Origin: CAYPFY01 sp964410105 | GTDB taxonomy: Bacteria; Bacteroidota; Ignavibacteria; UBA10030; SZUA-254 | DNA length: 64,000 bases | Direction of reading: 5' to 3' | NCBI GenBank assembly: GCA_964410105.1 | Contig: CAYPFY010000002.1 | Coordinates: 1 to 64,000 of the forward strand | Shown here: piece by piece, positions 18,773 through 27,224 of the stretch | Layout of the letters: every line of letters starts with the position of its first letter | Numbering within the stretch: position 1 is the first letter of the stretch | Translations under genes and position numbers: made by a program | The notes under the pieces: generated by a model | The model's database searches: none | Seen by the model: only the letters and a program-made list of their open reading frames with translations | Told to the model about the DNA's origin: nothing

Positions 18773-19729
18773 GTGGGCAAGAGGATCAGAATCGGGATCG
18801 TCGGCGTGGGGGGAGTGGGCGGGTACATCGGGGCCAAACTCGCGGCAACTTTCGACCTGTCCCCGGCGGTGGAGGTAGGGGTCCTCGCGAGGGGAGAAGC
18901 GGCAAAGGCCATCGCGTCGGACGGGCTCAGGCTGATCACGCCCGCCGGGGAGATCACCGCACGTCCTTCTCTTGTCACGAGCCAGCCCGAGGAGCTTGGC
19001 ATCCTTGACCTCATCATCTGCTGTGTGAAGACATACGATCTCGAACAGGCGATGACGATCATGAAGCCGTGCATCGGGGAAAAAACCTCCATCCTGCCGT
19101 TACAGAATGGGGTTGACGCAACCGAAAGGCTCACAAGCATGTATCCGGGCACAGATATCTGGTCCGGGTGCATTTACCTCATATCAAGAAAGAAATCGCC
19201 GGGACTTGTGGAGCAGACCGGCGACATCCACACGATGTACTTTGGAGGAAAAGAGGAGGCGGGATTAAAGATTTACCACATGGAAAACGTCTTTGCCGAG
19301 GCCGGGATAGACGGCCGGGTATCGGAAGAAATTTTGAGGACAATCTGGGAAAAATACATATTCATCTCCCCTTTGGGCACCATCACCTCCTATCTGGATC
19401 GTCCCATCGGCGACATACTCAGCACGCCCGATGACAGGCGACTGCTTGAGAGTTTGCTGGAGGAGGTGAAAGCCGTGGCCAGGGAGGCCGGATTCGGGGA
19501 TGACATAATAGAGAGAACCCTCCAAAAAATATCCGCTCTCCCCCCTGATTCCACCTCATCGATGCACAGAGATTTCAAAAAAGGGGGGAAAACGGAGGTA
19601 GAGTCATTGACCGGTTACATTGTCGAATCCGGGAAGAAACAAAACATCGCGACGCCCCAGTATGAGAGGATTTACAGCGAACTTTTGGAAAAGTCCAAAT
19701 CGCTTCGAACTTACCGCGGATCCCAATGA
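18773..19729 (+). CDS. Ketopantoate reductase-like (ApbA/PanE family) dehydrogenase
   Basis: The 318-aa protein starts with a Rossmann motif (IGIVGVGGVGGYIGAKLA, GxGxxG) and has the family's CCVKTYDLEQA lysine, LQNGVD segment, and WEKYIFISPLGTITS in the helical C-terminal half. The family reduces 2-dehydropantoate to pantoate with NADPH in coenzyme A synthesis, though many paralogues act on other 2-keto acids. The start is a GTG at 18773. It overlaps the DNA methyltransferase downstream by 4 bp. With a racemase and a methyltransferase next to it and no other pan genes, a role outside pantothenate synthesis is possible, so no gene symbol is given. Confidence 0.82.
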   Translation: MGKRIRIGIVGVGGVGGYIGAKLAATFDLSPAVEVGVLARGEAAKAIASDGLRLITPAGEITARPSLVTSQPEELGILDLIICCVKTYDLEQAMTIMKPCIGEKTSILPLQNGVDATERLTSMYPGTDIWSGCIYLISRKKSPGLVEQTGDIHTMYFGGKEEAGLKIYHMENVFAEAGIDGRVSEEILRTIWEKYIFISPLGTITSYLDRPIGDILSTPDDRRLLESLLEEVKAVAREAGFGDDIIERTLQKISALPPDSTSSMHRDFKKGGKTEVESLTGYIVESGKKQNIATPQYERIYSELLEKSKSLRTYRGSQ

Positions 19730-20622
19730 AGAATTCATCTGCGGCTCACAAAAAGAAAAAAAGGGGGACCGAAACAAGCTCCTTCGGCACGAAGGGGAGA
19801 ATAAGCCACGATTCCTCGAGATTCTACAAATCCCGGCTTTACAATTCGTTCGAAACCGCGAAATCGGTGCCGCTCGCGGAAAAAAGGCTGCCGGCGAAAC
19901 ATCAGAATAGAGTAATCGTCGGAAGCTCGGAGAACATGAGGGAGCTTCCTTCCGGATGCATACACATGATGGTCACCTCTCCTCCCTACAACGCCTCAAA
20001 AGAATATGACAACGACCTCACGCTGGCCGAATACCTGGAGCTCCTGAAAAAAGTCTTTTCCGAGACACATCGCGTCCTCGTCGAAGGGGGTCGAGCCTGC
20101 ATCAACGTCGCGAATCTGGGAAGGAAGCCGTACATACCCCTTTCGGATCACATCTCGCGCATGATGACAGACATCGGATTCAACATGCGGGGAGAAATCA
20201 TATGGAACAAGGCGGCAAGCGCTAGTCCGTCGACGGCATGGGGGAGCTGGCAATCGGCGGCCAACCCCATCCTGAGGGACATACACGAATACATCTTAAT
20301 CTTCTCGAAAGGAACATACTCCCGCGATCCCAGGGAAAACACCATATCACGTGAACAATTCCTTGAATGGACGAAGTCCATATGGACCATGAAATCGGAA
20401 TCGGCGAGGAAAGTCGGGCATCCGGCCCCGTTTCCGGAGGAGCTGCCGAGACGGCTCATACAGCTCTACACCTTCAAGGGGGATGTCGTCCTCGACCCTT
20501 TCATGGGAAGCGGGACAACGGGCATGGCAGCAATAAGAAGCGGAAGAAAATTTGTCGGATACGAGATCAGCAAAGAGTACGCTGCCCTGGCGGCCAGGCG
20601 CATAGGCGGGATAAGCCCCTGA
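19726..20622 (+). CDS. Beta-class DNA methyltransferase (N4-cytosine or N6-adenine), orphan
   Basis: The 298-aa protein has the catalytic motif IV TSPPYN at residues 84-89, followed by a target-recognition region, and the AdoMet-binding motif I DPFMGSGTTG at about 257-266. That order (IV before I) defines the beta class. TSPPY is common in N4-cytosine enzymes, but N6-adenine activity is not excluded. The first 60 residues are a basic extension (AAHKKKKRGTE). No restriction endonuclease or specificity subunit lies next to it, so it is probably a solitary regulatory or epigenetic methylase. Its ATG overlaps the PanE-like stop (ATGA). An A5-G-A7-G5 tract at 19750-19767 within codons 9-14 could allow slippage. 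It converges with aspartokinase across 4 bp. Confidence 0.88.
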   Translation: MKNSSAAHKKKKRGTETSSFGTKGRISHDSSRFYKSRLYNSFETAKSVPLAEKRLPAKHQNRVIVGSSENMRELPSGCIHMMVTSPPYNASKEYDNDLTLAEYLELLKKVFSETHRVLVEGGRACINVANLGRKPYIPLSDHISRMMTDIGFNMRGEIIWNKAASASPSTAWGSWQSAANPILRDIHEYILIFSKGTYSRDPRENTISREQFLEWTKSIWTMKSESARKVGHPAPFPEELPRRLIQLYTFKGDVVLDPFMGSGTTGMAAIRSGRKFVGYEISKEYAALAARRIGGISP

Positions 20623-20626
20623 ACAA

Positions 20627-21988
20627 CTAATCGGGAGTCGGGAAAAGCTCCCGGTGCAGCGACTCTACGGCGGGGAGAATATGATCTTCGCTGATCACGA
20701 ACGTAAGATTAATCTCCGACCCCCCGTGAGAAATCAGTTCCACATTCACCCCTGCGCGCCCCAGGGCGTCGAACACCCGGCCAGCGATCCCGGTCGTATA
20801 TTTCAGATTTTCTCCTACGACGCAGACGACCGCCTTCTTCCTTTCCACGGACACTTCGGCAAACGCGCCGAGCTCACGGACGATCGGCTCGAGATCCTCA
20901 TCGTCGTCGACGGTGAGGGACACGGCCACCTCTGACGTAGCGACCACGTCGATACTTTTTTCAAAAACCTTAAAAACCTCAAACACGCGGGAGAGAAATC
21001 CGTACGCCATCAGCATGCGGGTACTCTGGATCGTAATGACGGTGATACCTTTTTTATAGGCGATCGATTTCACGGCGAAATCCGCCTGAACCTTTGGCTG
21101 CATCGTGATGCGGGTCCCCTCGACGTTCGGCCGTCGGGAATTCAGCACCCTCACCGGGATATTCTTTTTCATCGCCGGCAGGATCGTGCTGGGATGCAGA
21201 ACTTTCGCCCCGAAATAGGCAAGCTCTGCGGCCTCACTGAACGATAAATCGCTGATAAGCCGCGCCCCGGGGATGAGAGAGGGATCGGCGGTCAGCATAC
21301 CGTCGACATCCGTCCATATCTGAATCTCTTCGGCACCGAGGGCGGAGCCAAAAATGGCGGCCGAATAATCCGATCCGCCGCGACCCAGAGTTGTCGTAAT
21401 CCCCTTTTCCGTCGCGCCGACAAATCCCTGAGTAATAATAACCTCTTCACGCACGGGCGGGATCACCTCACGGGCCCTTGATTCGATCCGGTCAAAAAGC
21501 GGCTCGGCGCGCATGAAATCGTCAGAGGTAATGATAATCTCGCCGGCATCGAGGAGGCAGGTCGAGAGATTCCTTTCCCGCAGAGCGGAAGCAAGCAGCA
21601 AAGATGACCACCGCTCGCCCAGGGAGGCGCATTGATCGAGAAGACGCGGAGTAACCTCGCCGACGACCGCGATGCTTTTTGCAAGATGCGAAAGATCGTC
21701 AAACTGCGGGGCCAGATTCTCCTTGACCGCACCGGCAGATTCTTTCCCCAAGAGCTCATCGGCGATCCTGAAATGCCTTTTCTTCAGCATAGAGACATCG
21801 TCAAGGGATTTATCAAGACACCCCTCGGCAGCACCGCGGGAAAGTCGGAGCAAGGCATTCGTCACACCCGCGCAGGCAGACATCACGACAAGAGGCTTTC
21901 GATCGACCCGGCCGGCGATAATCTGGCAGACGTTTCGCAAAGCATTGGCATCCTCGACGGAGGTGCCGCCAAATTTCATGACAATCAT
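20627..21988 (-). CDS. lysC: Aspartokinase (monofunctional, LysC type)
   Basis: This 453-aa enzyme phosphorylates L-aspartate, the first step to lysine, threonine and methionine. It opens MIVMKFGGTSVEDANALR with the KFGGTS kinase motif. It also has TTLGRGGSDYSAAIFG, WTDVDGMLTADP and FGAKVLHPSTI, and two C-terminal ACT domains (about 300-450) that normally bind the feedback inhibitor. ATG 21988 is chosen because KFGGTS should lie at the very N-terminus; the frame continues open to 22081. There is no fused homoserine dehydrogenase. It is a single gene with its own upstream region. Confidence 0.92.
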   Translation of the reverse strand: MIVMKFGGTSVEDANALRNVCQIIAGRVDRKPLVVMSACAGVTNALLRLSRGAAEGCLDKSLDDVSMLKKRHFRIADELLGKESAGAVKENLAPQFDDLSHLAKSIAVVGEVTPRLLDQCASLGERWSSLLLASALRERNLSTCLLDAGEIIITSDDFMRAEPLFDRIESRAREVIPPVREEVIITQGFVGATEKGITTTLGRGGSDYSAAIFGSALGAEEIQIWTDVDGMLTADPSLIPGARLISDLSFSEAAELAYFGAKVLHPSTILPAMKKNIPVRVLNSRRPNVEGTRITMQPKVQADFAVKSIAYKKGITVITIQSTRMLMAYGFLSRVFEVFKVFEKSIDVVATSEVAVSLTVDDDEDLEPIVRELGAFAEVSVERKKAVVCVVGENLKYTTGIAGRVFDALGRAGVNVELISHGGSEINLTFVISEDHILPAVESLHRELFPTPD

Positions 21989-22128
21989 AGATTTTTCTGC
22001 AACACGTGCACGGGATATTCGCAGTCGCGAGCTGATGAGCTTACGCGAGAGAGGATGGGCCGACCAAGGAGCTCGGCTCAATCAGGACTGATCTTTACCA
22101 CGATGATTCCCGGTTCCGTTGTGTTCAA

Positions 22129-22156
22129 ATATTACAATAAGACAGGTCAACATCAA
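22129..22156 (-). promoter_or_regulatory. Candidate promoter for aspartokinase
   Basis: On the minus strand TTGATG (22156-22151) is followed after 16 bp by TAATAT (22134-22129), resembling a sigma-70 promoter. It lies about 140 bp upstream of the aspartokinase ATG. FCB organisms often use a different -33/-7 consensus, so confidence is low. Confidence 0.3.
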
Positions 22157-22254
22157 GTTAAGCCCCGCCGTATCCATTCCAGGCAGCATGGGGAAGCGAG
22201 AATGACAACTGAATCGAAGAAGATCGTCGGAGGAAAGTGTCGGGAGTGATGAGA

Positions 22255-22297
22255 CCAGTCGGGTACTCCCATCATGCTTTACCCGAGAACCGACTGG
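22255..22297. repeat. Compound inverted repeat upstream of aspartokinase
   Basis: CCAGTCGG (22255-22262) pairs perfectly with CCGACTGG (22290-22297). Inside, GGGTA (22261-22265) can pair with TACCC (22280-22284), so two alternative or partly stacked stems are possible. It lies upstream of the candidate promoter, so it may be an operator or a transcript-end structure rather than a leader. Confidence 0.6.
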
Positions 22298-22364
22298 CCT
22301 CTACACGGGAAGGTGATCAACAAAGCGAGGGCTGAATCCCGTTGAAACTTCGAAACGCGCCGAC

Positions 22365-22397
22365 GGCACAGTGTTCAGGAGTCAGGAACACTGTGCC
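22365..22397 (-). terminator. Perfect 12-bp stem-loop after the BNR-repeat gene
   Basis: GGCACAGTGTTC (22365-22376) and GAACACTGTGCC (22386-22397) form a perfect 12-bp stem with a 9-nt loop, starting 15 bp beyond the stop codon at 22413. There is no U-tract after it on the minus strand, so it may be a transcript-stabilising or processed 3' end rather than a textbook intrinsic terminator. Confidence 0.65.
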
Positions 22398-22412
22398 AAA
22401 AATGCCGGCGCA

Positions 22413-24569
22413 TTACTTCGCCAGAGTCATCTTTTTGAACTCGGTAAAATCGCCTGCCTGCAGCCGGCACAGATAGATTCCGCTTGACAGGTCTCCTGCG
22501 TTCCATGACACCTTATAGGAACCGGGGTGCAGGGCTTCATGGACCAGGGTGGTGACCTCCTGGCCGAGTACGTCGAAGATTTTAACCGAAGCCATCCTCC
22601 CCGCCAAAGAGCCGGGGATGTTAAAAACAAACTCTGTTGCGGGATTGAAGGGATTCGGATAATTCTGGGACAGGGAAAACTCCTTCGGCACAGCTCCAGG
22701 AATCTCCCGGACTCCGGTCAGATCGCTGAATGGACGCTTCCACACGCCCAGAAACGATCCATACATATACTGTCCCACTTGGGCAAGAGCGGCGATAGAG
22801 GGAGGATCGGGAAGCCCCTCATTCACCGGCACCCAGCTTGCGCCGTTATCGCCTGACCGATAGACACCCTTTGCGACAGTCGGCGAGTTATGATTAAACC
22901 CGGCGAAAAGATAACCGCCTGATGAAAACATCGTCAGAAGATAGCTGGAGCGCGGGATCCCGGTACTTGCGACCGTCCACTGGCCCCCGTTATCGGTTGA
23001 AATATAGATATTGCCGTTAACTGCATTGGTGAGGCCGACGAAAAGATTTGAACCATTCCGGACTATAGAGCAGACATCCTTGCTGAAACCCGGCAGCCCA
23101 TTATTGGCCGTGGTCCAGGTCGCACCGTTATCCGTCGAATGATAGAGGCCATAGGACCCAAAACCTGCCCAGACATCGGCGCCGTCCGGGAAAATCGTGA
23201 GCGGACTTCCGAATCCGGGAAGTCCCGTCGCCGGTCCTGACCAGCTCCCGCCGTCGTCGGTCGAGACGTAGAGCCCTTGAAAAGTCCCGGCATACACCGA
23301 TGACCCGCCGGCGGCCAGCCGGTTTATCAGGAGAGAGTATCCGCTGAGCGAGCCGTTCGCAGGCGACCAGGTTGCGCCGTTATCGCCGGATCGGAGGATT
23401 CCGGATCCGTCCGAGGTTCCGGCGAACACATAAGAACCTCGAGTCGCCATCGACGTCACGCCCACGTCACTCGACACGCCGTTATTCACATAAGTCCAGG
23501 TCGCCCCCTCGTCGGTCGTCCTTGTGATACCGCCCGGGACTCCGGCAAAGAGGGTCGTTCCGAGAACTGTCATCGTCAGAGGATTCGCGTTCGCGAGGCC
23601 CGAATTTGACAAAGCCCAGCTCCCTCCCCCATTCGTGCTGGCACTGAGACCTGCCCAGTGCGAAAAAAACACCTTTCCGCCTGCTCCGATCCCGAGATTG
23701 AAACCATTCTTCGACTGAAGATTGGATTTTACGGAGACCCAGGATGCGCCGTTATCGGTTGACCGGTACACGAGTCCCGTATCGACGGCCCCCCCATAGG
23801 CACCGGTGACATGAGCATAGATCGACGACCCGTCGGTGGCGAGCGCTCCCACAGTTGCCCGGAAATTCATACCCGTAGCACTGGCTGACCAATTGGCGCC
23901 CGAATTCGTCGAAACGAGAATGGCAGAATCGGACGTTGACGCGAAAACTTTCCCTCCGGCTAATGCAAACGAATTCACGGATCGGGTATTCCCGAGCCCT
24001 GTGCTTGACTGGGTCCAGGAGGCACCGCTATCGGTTGAGGCCCAGACGCCCTTTCCCCCGAGTCCCGCCAGAAGCTTTGGGCCCACTGCGATAATCGCCG
24101 CCGGATAATTATTGGACGGGGAAAAGCCGGTCGCCTTCGTCCAGTCTAGCCCGTCGTTCGTCGTGCGATAAATGGCATACACGGCGGTGCCGACCACGAC
24201 ACTTCCGCCCAGGGATGCCATGGACATCATGCCAGAGGTGGGGAGTCCGCTTGATCTCTGGATCCATGAATCCCCGTTATTCGTCGAGACGTAGACCTTG
24301 TCGAAACTCCCTGCAAAAAGAGTCGAACCGGATCGGACCATGGTAGATGGTGCGTCATCCCCGTTCATCCCCACCATACACTGGGACCAGTTCAGCCCGT
24401 TGTCGCTTGAGCGATAGAACCCGCTCCCGCCGACAAACACATACCCGCTCGCAGGATCATAGAATACCATACCGGCGCTGCCGCCCTCCGGCCCGTTGGT
24501 TTTCACCCATTGAGACAGCGCTGCGGAGTGCAGCGCGAACGCGATCAGAATAGTCGTAGATATTTTCAT
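22413..24569 (-). CDS. Secreted BNR/YCF48-like repeat protein with T9SS domain (paralogue B)
   Basis: The 718-aa protein has a signal peptide (MKISTTILIAFALHSAALSQ) and about a dozen repeats of 'STDNG..W....GLP' strands with intervening VFAGT/LFAG segments, the BNR/sialidase-type propeller pattern without catalytic sialidase residues that I can point to. The C-terminus has the T9SS motif NYPNPFNPATEF near residue 640, then VLGQEVTTLV and SSGIYLCRLQAG. It lies 15 bp after the stop of paralogue A (24585-26648), with an AGGAG site before its ATG, so the two form an operon. Probably surface-exposed; ligand unknown. Confidence 0.87.
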   Translation of the reverse strand: MKISTTILIAFALHSAALSQWVKTNGPEGGSAGMVFYDPASGYVFVGGSGFYRSSDNGLNWSQCMVGMNGDDAPSTMVRSGSTLFAGSFDKVYVSTNNGDSWIQRSSGLPTSGMMSMASLGGSVVVGTAVYAIYRTTNDGLDWTKATGFSPSNNYPAAIIAVGPKLLAGLGGKGVWASTDSGASWTQSSTGLGNTRSVNSFALAGGKVFASTSDSAILVSTNSGANWSASATGMNFRATVGALATDGSSIYAHVTGAYGGAVDTGLVYRSTDNGASWVSVKSNLQSKNGFNLGIGAGGKVFFSHWAGLSASTNGGGSWALSNSGLANANPLTMTVLGTTLFAGVPGGITRTTDEGATWTYVNNGVSSDVGVTSMATRGSYVFAGTSDGSGILRSGDNGATWSPANGSLSGYSLLINRLAAGGSSVYAGTFQGLYVSTDDGGSWSGPATGLPGFGSPLTIFPDGADVWAGFGSYGLYHSTDNGATWTTANNGLPGFSKDVCSIVRNGSNLFVGLTNAVNGNIYISTDNGGQWTVASTGIPRSSYLLTMFSSGGYLFAGFNHNSPTVAKGVYRSGDNGASWVPVNEGLPDPPSIAALAQVGQYMYGSFLGVWKRPFSDLTGVREIPGAVPKEFSLSQNYPNPFNPATEFVFNIPGSLAGRMASVKIFDVLGQEVTTLVHEALHPGSYKVSWNAGDLSSGIYLCRLQAGDFTEFKKMTLAK

Positions 24570-24584
24570 GGGAATACTCCTAAA

Positions 24585-26648
24585 TTATTTTGCAAGAACC
24601 ATACACTTGATTTCAGTGACAGAGCCGGCCGAGAAGCGGCTGAAATACACGCCGCTCGGAAAATTCCGTGCATCCCATGAAACCTCGTAGGTACCGGGAT
24701 GAAACTCACCGCTGGCGAGCGTCGCCACCTCGCGCCCGAGCACATCATAAACCTTCAGACTAACAAAGGCCGATTTTGCCACCGAATATTTCAGGCGGGT
24801 TGACGGATTGAATGGATTCGGATAGTTCTCGCTCAGACTGAATCCGGCCGGGGCGGCATCCGTCACCTCCCGGACAGCAGTTAACTCAGAGAGAGGGCGT
24901 CGCCAGGCGCCGTTCCCCGAGGTCCCCGCAAACAGATAACCCGAATGAACCTGGAGGGAGAGAACCGTCAGATTCAGCAGCCCCTCATTCATATGTGTCC
25001 AACTATCCCCGTTATCGGTCGACACAAACACACCGCCGTTTGATCCGGCAATCAATGCCGAACCCGAGAGAATCATCGCATGAACGTGAAGTTCGCTCAG
25101 GCCGTTATTGACAGCAGTCCAGCTCCCTCCGCCGATCGGCGAACGAAAGACGCCAAAGAAGGGGGACGACGCGAACAGATAGGAGGCGTTCTCGACGATC
25201 GCAGACACGCTTGACGTATATCCTGTATTTCTGGCTGACCAGGAACTTCCCGATGCAGAGACAAAAACACCGCCGCTCGTCCCGGCGTACACATTCGTCC
25301 CGTCGGAGAGAAGCGAGGTAACGGATGTACTCGTCAGGCCCGAGGCAGAAGAGGTCCAGTTCCCGCCGTCATTCGTCGAGCGGTACACCCCGCTCGAACT
25401 TCTCGCTGCAAGCAAATCCGTCCCCGCTGTGGCGAAAGCCCTCACGCTTCCGGAAGTCGGCATCCCCGTACCCGAATAATTCCAGGTAGTGCCGTTATTC
25501 GTCGAGCTATGAACGTTTCCTGTAGAAGACCCCTCCCCGTCGAAAATCACAGACCCTTTGAAATAAAGGGCAAATACGGCCGTACCGAAATCATGCAGCC
25601 GGGTCCAGGTCGTCCCGTTGTCGGAGCTAGAGAGAACCCCGCTATCGGAGGTTCCCGAAAAAATATTCGTCCCGTCGGAGGCAAAGGAATAAACCAGAGA
25701 ATTGATATAACCGGTATTCGCCTCCGTCCAGTTTCCCCCGGAGTCTGTCGATCGATAGATCCCTCCCCTCTCACCGTTATTCCCCATCCCGACGAAAAGT
25801 GTTGAACCCAGCGCGCAGAGCGACCGTGTATTATTCGTCGGTGGAATCCCCGTATTCGCGCTGATCCACGTAAGTCCAGCGTCAGTCGAGCGGCTGATCC
25901 CGGCCAGGCCGCACTTAAACACATCGGAACCCAGGACAGCGAGGCCGAGAGTAATCTCAAGCTGGCCTCCGGACCAGGAATCGCCGTCATCCGTCGAGAC
26001 AAAAACACCATTGCCCCCGGTGCCGGCGAGGATAGACCCATTGATCACCGCCATAGTATTGACGCTCAGATTCGTGAGCCCGACATTCGCTTCCGTCCAG
26101 GTTGCACCGTTATCGGTCGACCGGAACACGCCGGAGGTCGTTCCGGCGAAGATTTTGCCGCCTGATTCAACAAATGAAGTGACCGAGAAGCTGCTCGGAA
26201 GGCCGACCGTATCTACCTCCCACGAGACCCCTTCGTTGGTCGACTTGAAAACCCCGACACCATTATGACCTCCTGCAAAGACAGAGCCGCCGGAGGAGAG
26301 CAGCGCGATAATCTCCATATTGACCAGTCCCGAATTGGCCTGAAACCAGGTAGATCCCGCGTCTGTCGATTTATAGATTCCGCCGGTTGTGCCGGCATAG
26401 AGCACCGACCCATGGAGGCCGAGGGCACGAACTTCCACGCTCAGCTGGATCCCCGTACTTGAGGGTTCCCAGTGGGCACCGTTATCGGTTGATCTGAACA
26501 CGCCGCCCAGAAACGACCCCGCAAAAATCGTATCTCCCTTGACAACAAAGCATTCCGGGTAACCGCCGGCGGGGCCGCTCGTTTGGCGCCACTGGCTAGG
26601 GAGGTTAAGAGGTTGGATCAACAAAATGGCAAGAGCAAGAATTCTCAT
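24585..26648 (-). CDS. Secreted BNR/YCF48-like repeat protein with T9SS domain (paralogue A)
   Basis: The 687-aa protein starts MRILALAILLIQPLNLPSQW (signal peptide; ATG 26648 with GGAG just upstream, preferred over an extension to 26672). The body is repeated 'FRSTDNGATW.....GL' blades with 'SGSVFAGT' strands. The C-terminal T9SS motif is ENYPNPFNPSTRLKYSV near residue 609, then VLGREVATLASG and SGVYFSRFSAG. It is clearly a paralogue of the next gene in layout and repeat sequence, and the pair likely arose by tandem duplication. It is the first gene of the pair. Confidence 0.87.
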   Translation of the reverse strand: MRILALAILLIQPLNLPSQWRQTSGPAGGYPECFVVKGDTIFAGSFLGGVFRSTDNGAHWEPSSTGIQLSVEVRALGLHGSVLYAGTTGGIYKSTDAGSTWFQANSGLVNMEIIALLSSGGSVFAGGHNGVGVFKSTNEGVSWEVDTVGLPSSFSVTSFVESGGKIFAGTTSGVFRSTDNGATWTEANVGLTNLSVNTMAVINGSILAGTGGNGVFVSTDDGDSWSGGQLEITLGLAVLGSDVFKCGLAGISRSTDAGLTWISANTGIPPTNNTRSLCALGSTLFVGMGNNGERGGIYRSTDSGGNWTEANTGYINSLVYSFASDGTNIFSGTSDSGVLSSSDNGTTWTRLHDFGTAVFALYFKGSVIFDGEGSSTGNVHSSTNNGTTWNYSGTGMPTSGSVRAFATAGTDLLAARSSSGVYRSTNDGGNWTSSASGLTSTSVTSLLSDGTNVYAGTSGGVFVSASGSSWSARNTGYTSSVSAIVENASYLFASSPFFGVFRSPIGGGSWTAVNNGLSELHVHAMILSGSALIAGSNGGVFVSTDNGDSWTHMNEGLLNLTVLSLQVHSGYLFAGTSGNGAWRRPLSELTAVREVTDAAPAGFSLSENYPNPFNPSTRLKYSVAKSAFVSLKVYDVLGREVATLASGEFHPGTYEVSWDARNFPSGVYFSRFSAGSVTEIKCMVLAK

Positions 26649-27224
26649 GCATACTCCGATCTTGATTGGCAAAACTCATGGTGAACAACCGGAAGACCCT
26701 CTCAGAATTGGGGCACCGGACCATGTATGATTCTATCAATCTTCATGCCATGGAACGACTTCGCAAAATCTTGAGGGAAGCTCAAATCAGGACGGAAATC
26801 GGGCCTGGGTGTCGGCAATCAGCGACAAACCAGCGCGAAGGTTTGTCGGTTCGCGACGACAGCAAAAACGAACCAATTCGTAGGTGGAGAGACCGGCAGG
26901 GAAATACGGAAGGAGAGAACACCCGTGAACAGTAGCCTTATCGAGGGCCGGGGGGAACAACCCAAAAGTCTTCATAACTTTTCCCGTCATAGTAGAATAC
27001 GTGCGGAGATTGTCGATGCACCATCTCTGATGGCACATGGAAAAACCTCCTCTCCGACCACAATCAGAGGCTTATCAAAGAGCAATTGCTAACCCGGAGC
27101 ACGCTCGATTCTCCCCGGGACTCTCATCAATTGCAAGTCGGGGCTGAGATTTGTACATTGAGAAGCTTTTTTCCCCGGTTGATAAGCCGCTGGAACCCCT
27201 AAAAACCTCAAGGAGTACCCCCTA
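26649..27224. other. Intergenic divergent region, 576 bp
   Basis: It lies between the BNR pair (minus) and the cytochrome gene (plus). Short ORFs at 26666-26935 (plus) and 26787-27038 (minus) oppose each other and resemble nothing. A small hairpin CCATC (27021-27025) / GATGG (27029-27033) is present. The AAGGAG site at 27210-27215 belongs to the cytochrome gene. Nothing else is supported. Confidence 0.45.

Larger units (their letters stand above)
21989..22412. other. Intergenic, 424 bp, with two strong stem-loops
   Basis: This is the upstream region of aspartokinase and the downstream region of the BNR-repeat gene. It holds a candidate promoter (22129-22156), a compound hairpin (22255-22297) and a 12-bp stem-loop (22365-22397), listed separately. 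I looked for the conserved core of a lysine riboswitch and did not find it. No ORF here is convincing. Confidence 0.5.

Noticed and set aside
21989..22260. Lysine riboswitch upstream of aspartokinase
   Set aside because: I could not find the conserved core elements; only the simple hairpins described are present. A covariance-model search would settle it.
22413..26648. Sialidase activity of the BNR-repeat proteins
   Set aside because: The repeats are of the propeller type, but I see no arginine triad or other catalytic residues, so a structural or binding role is more likely.
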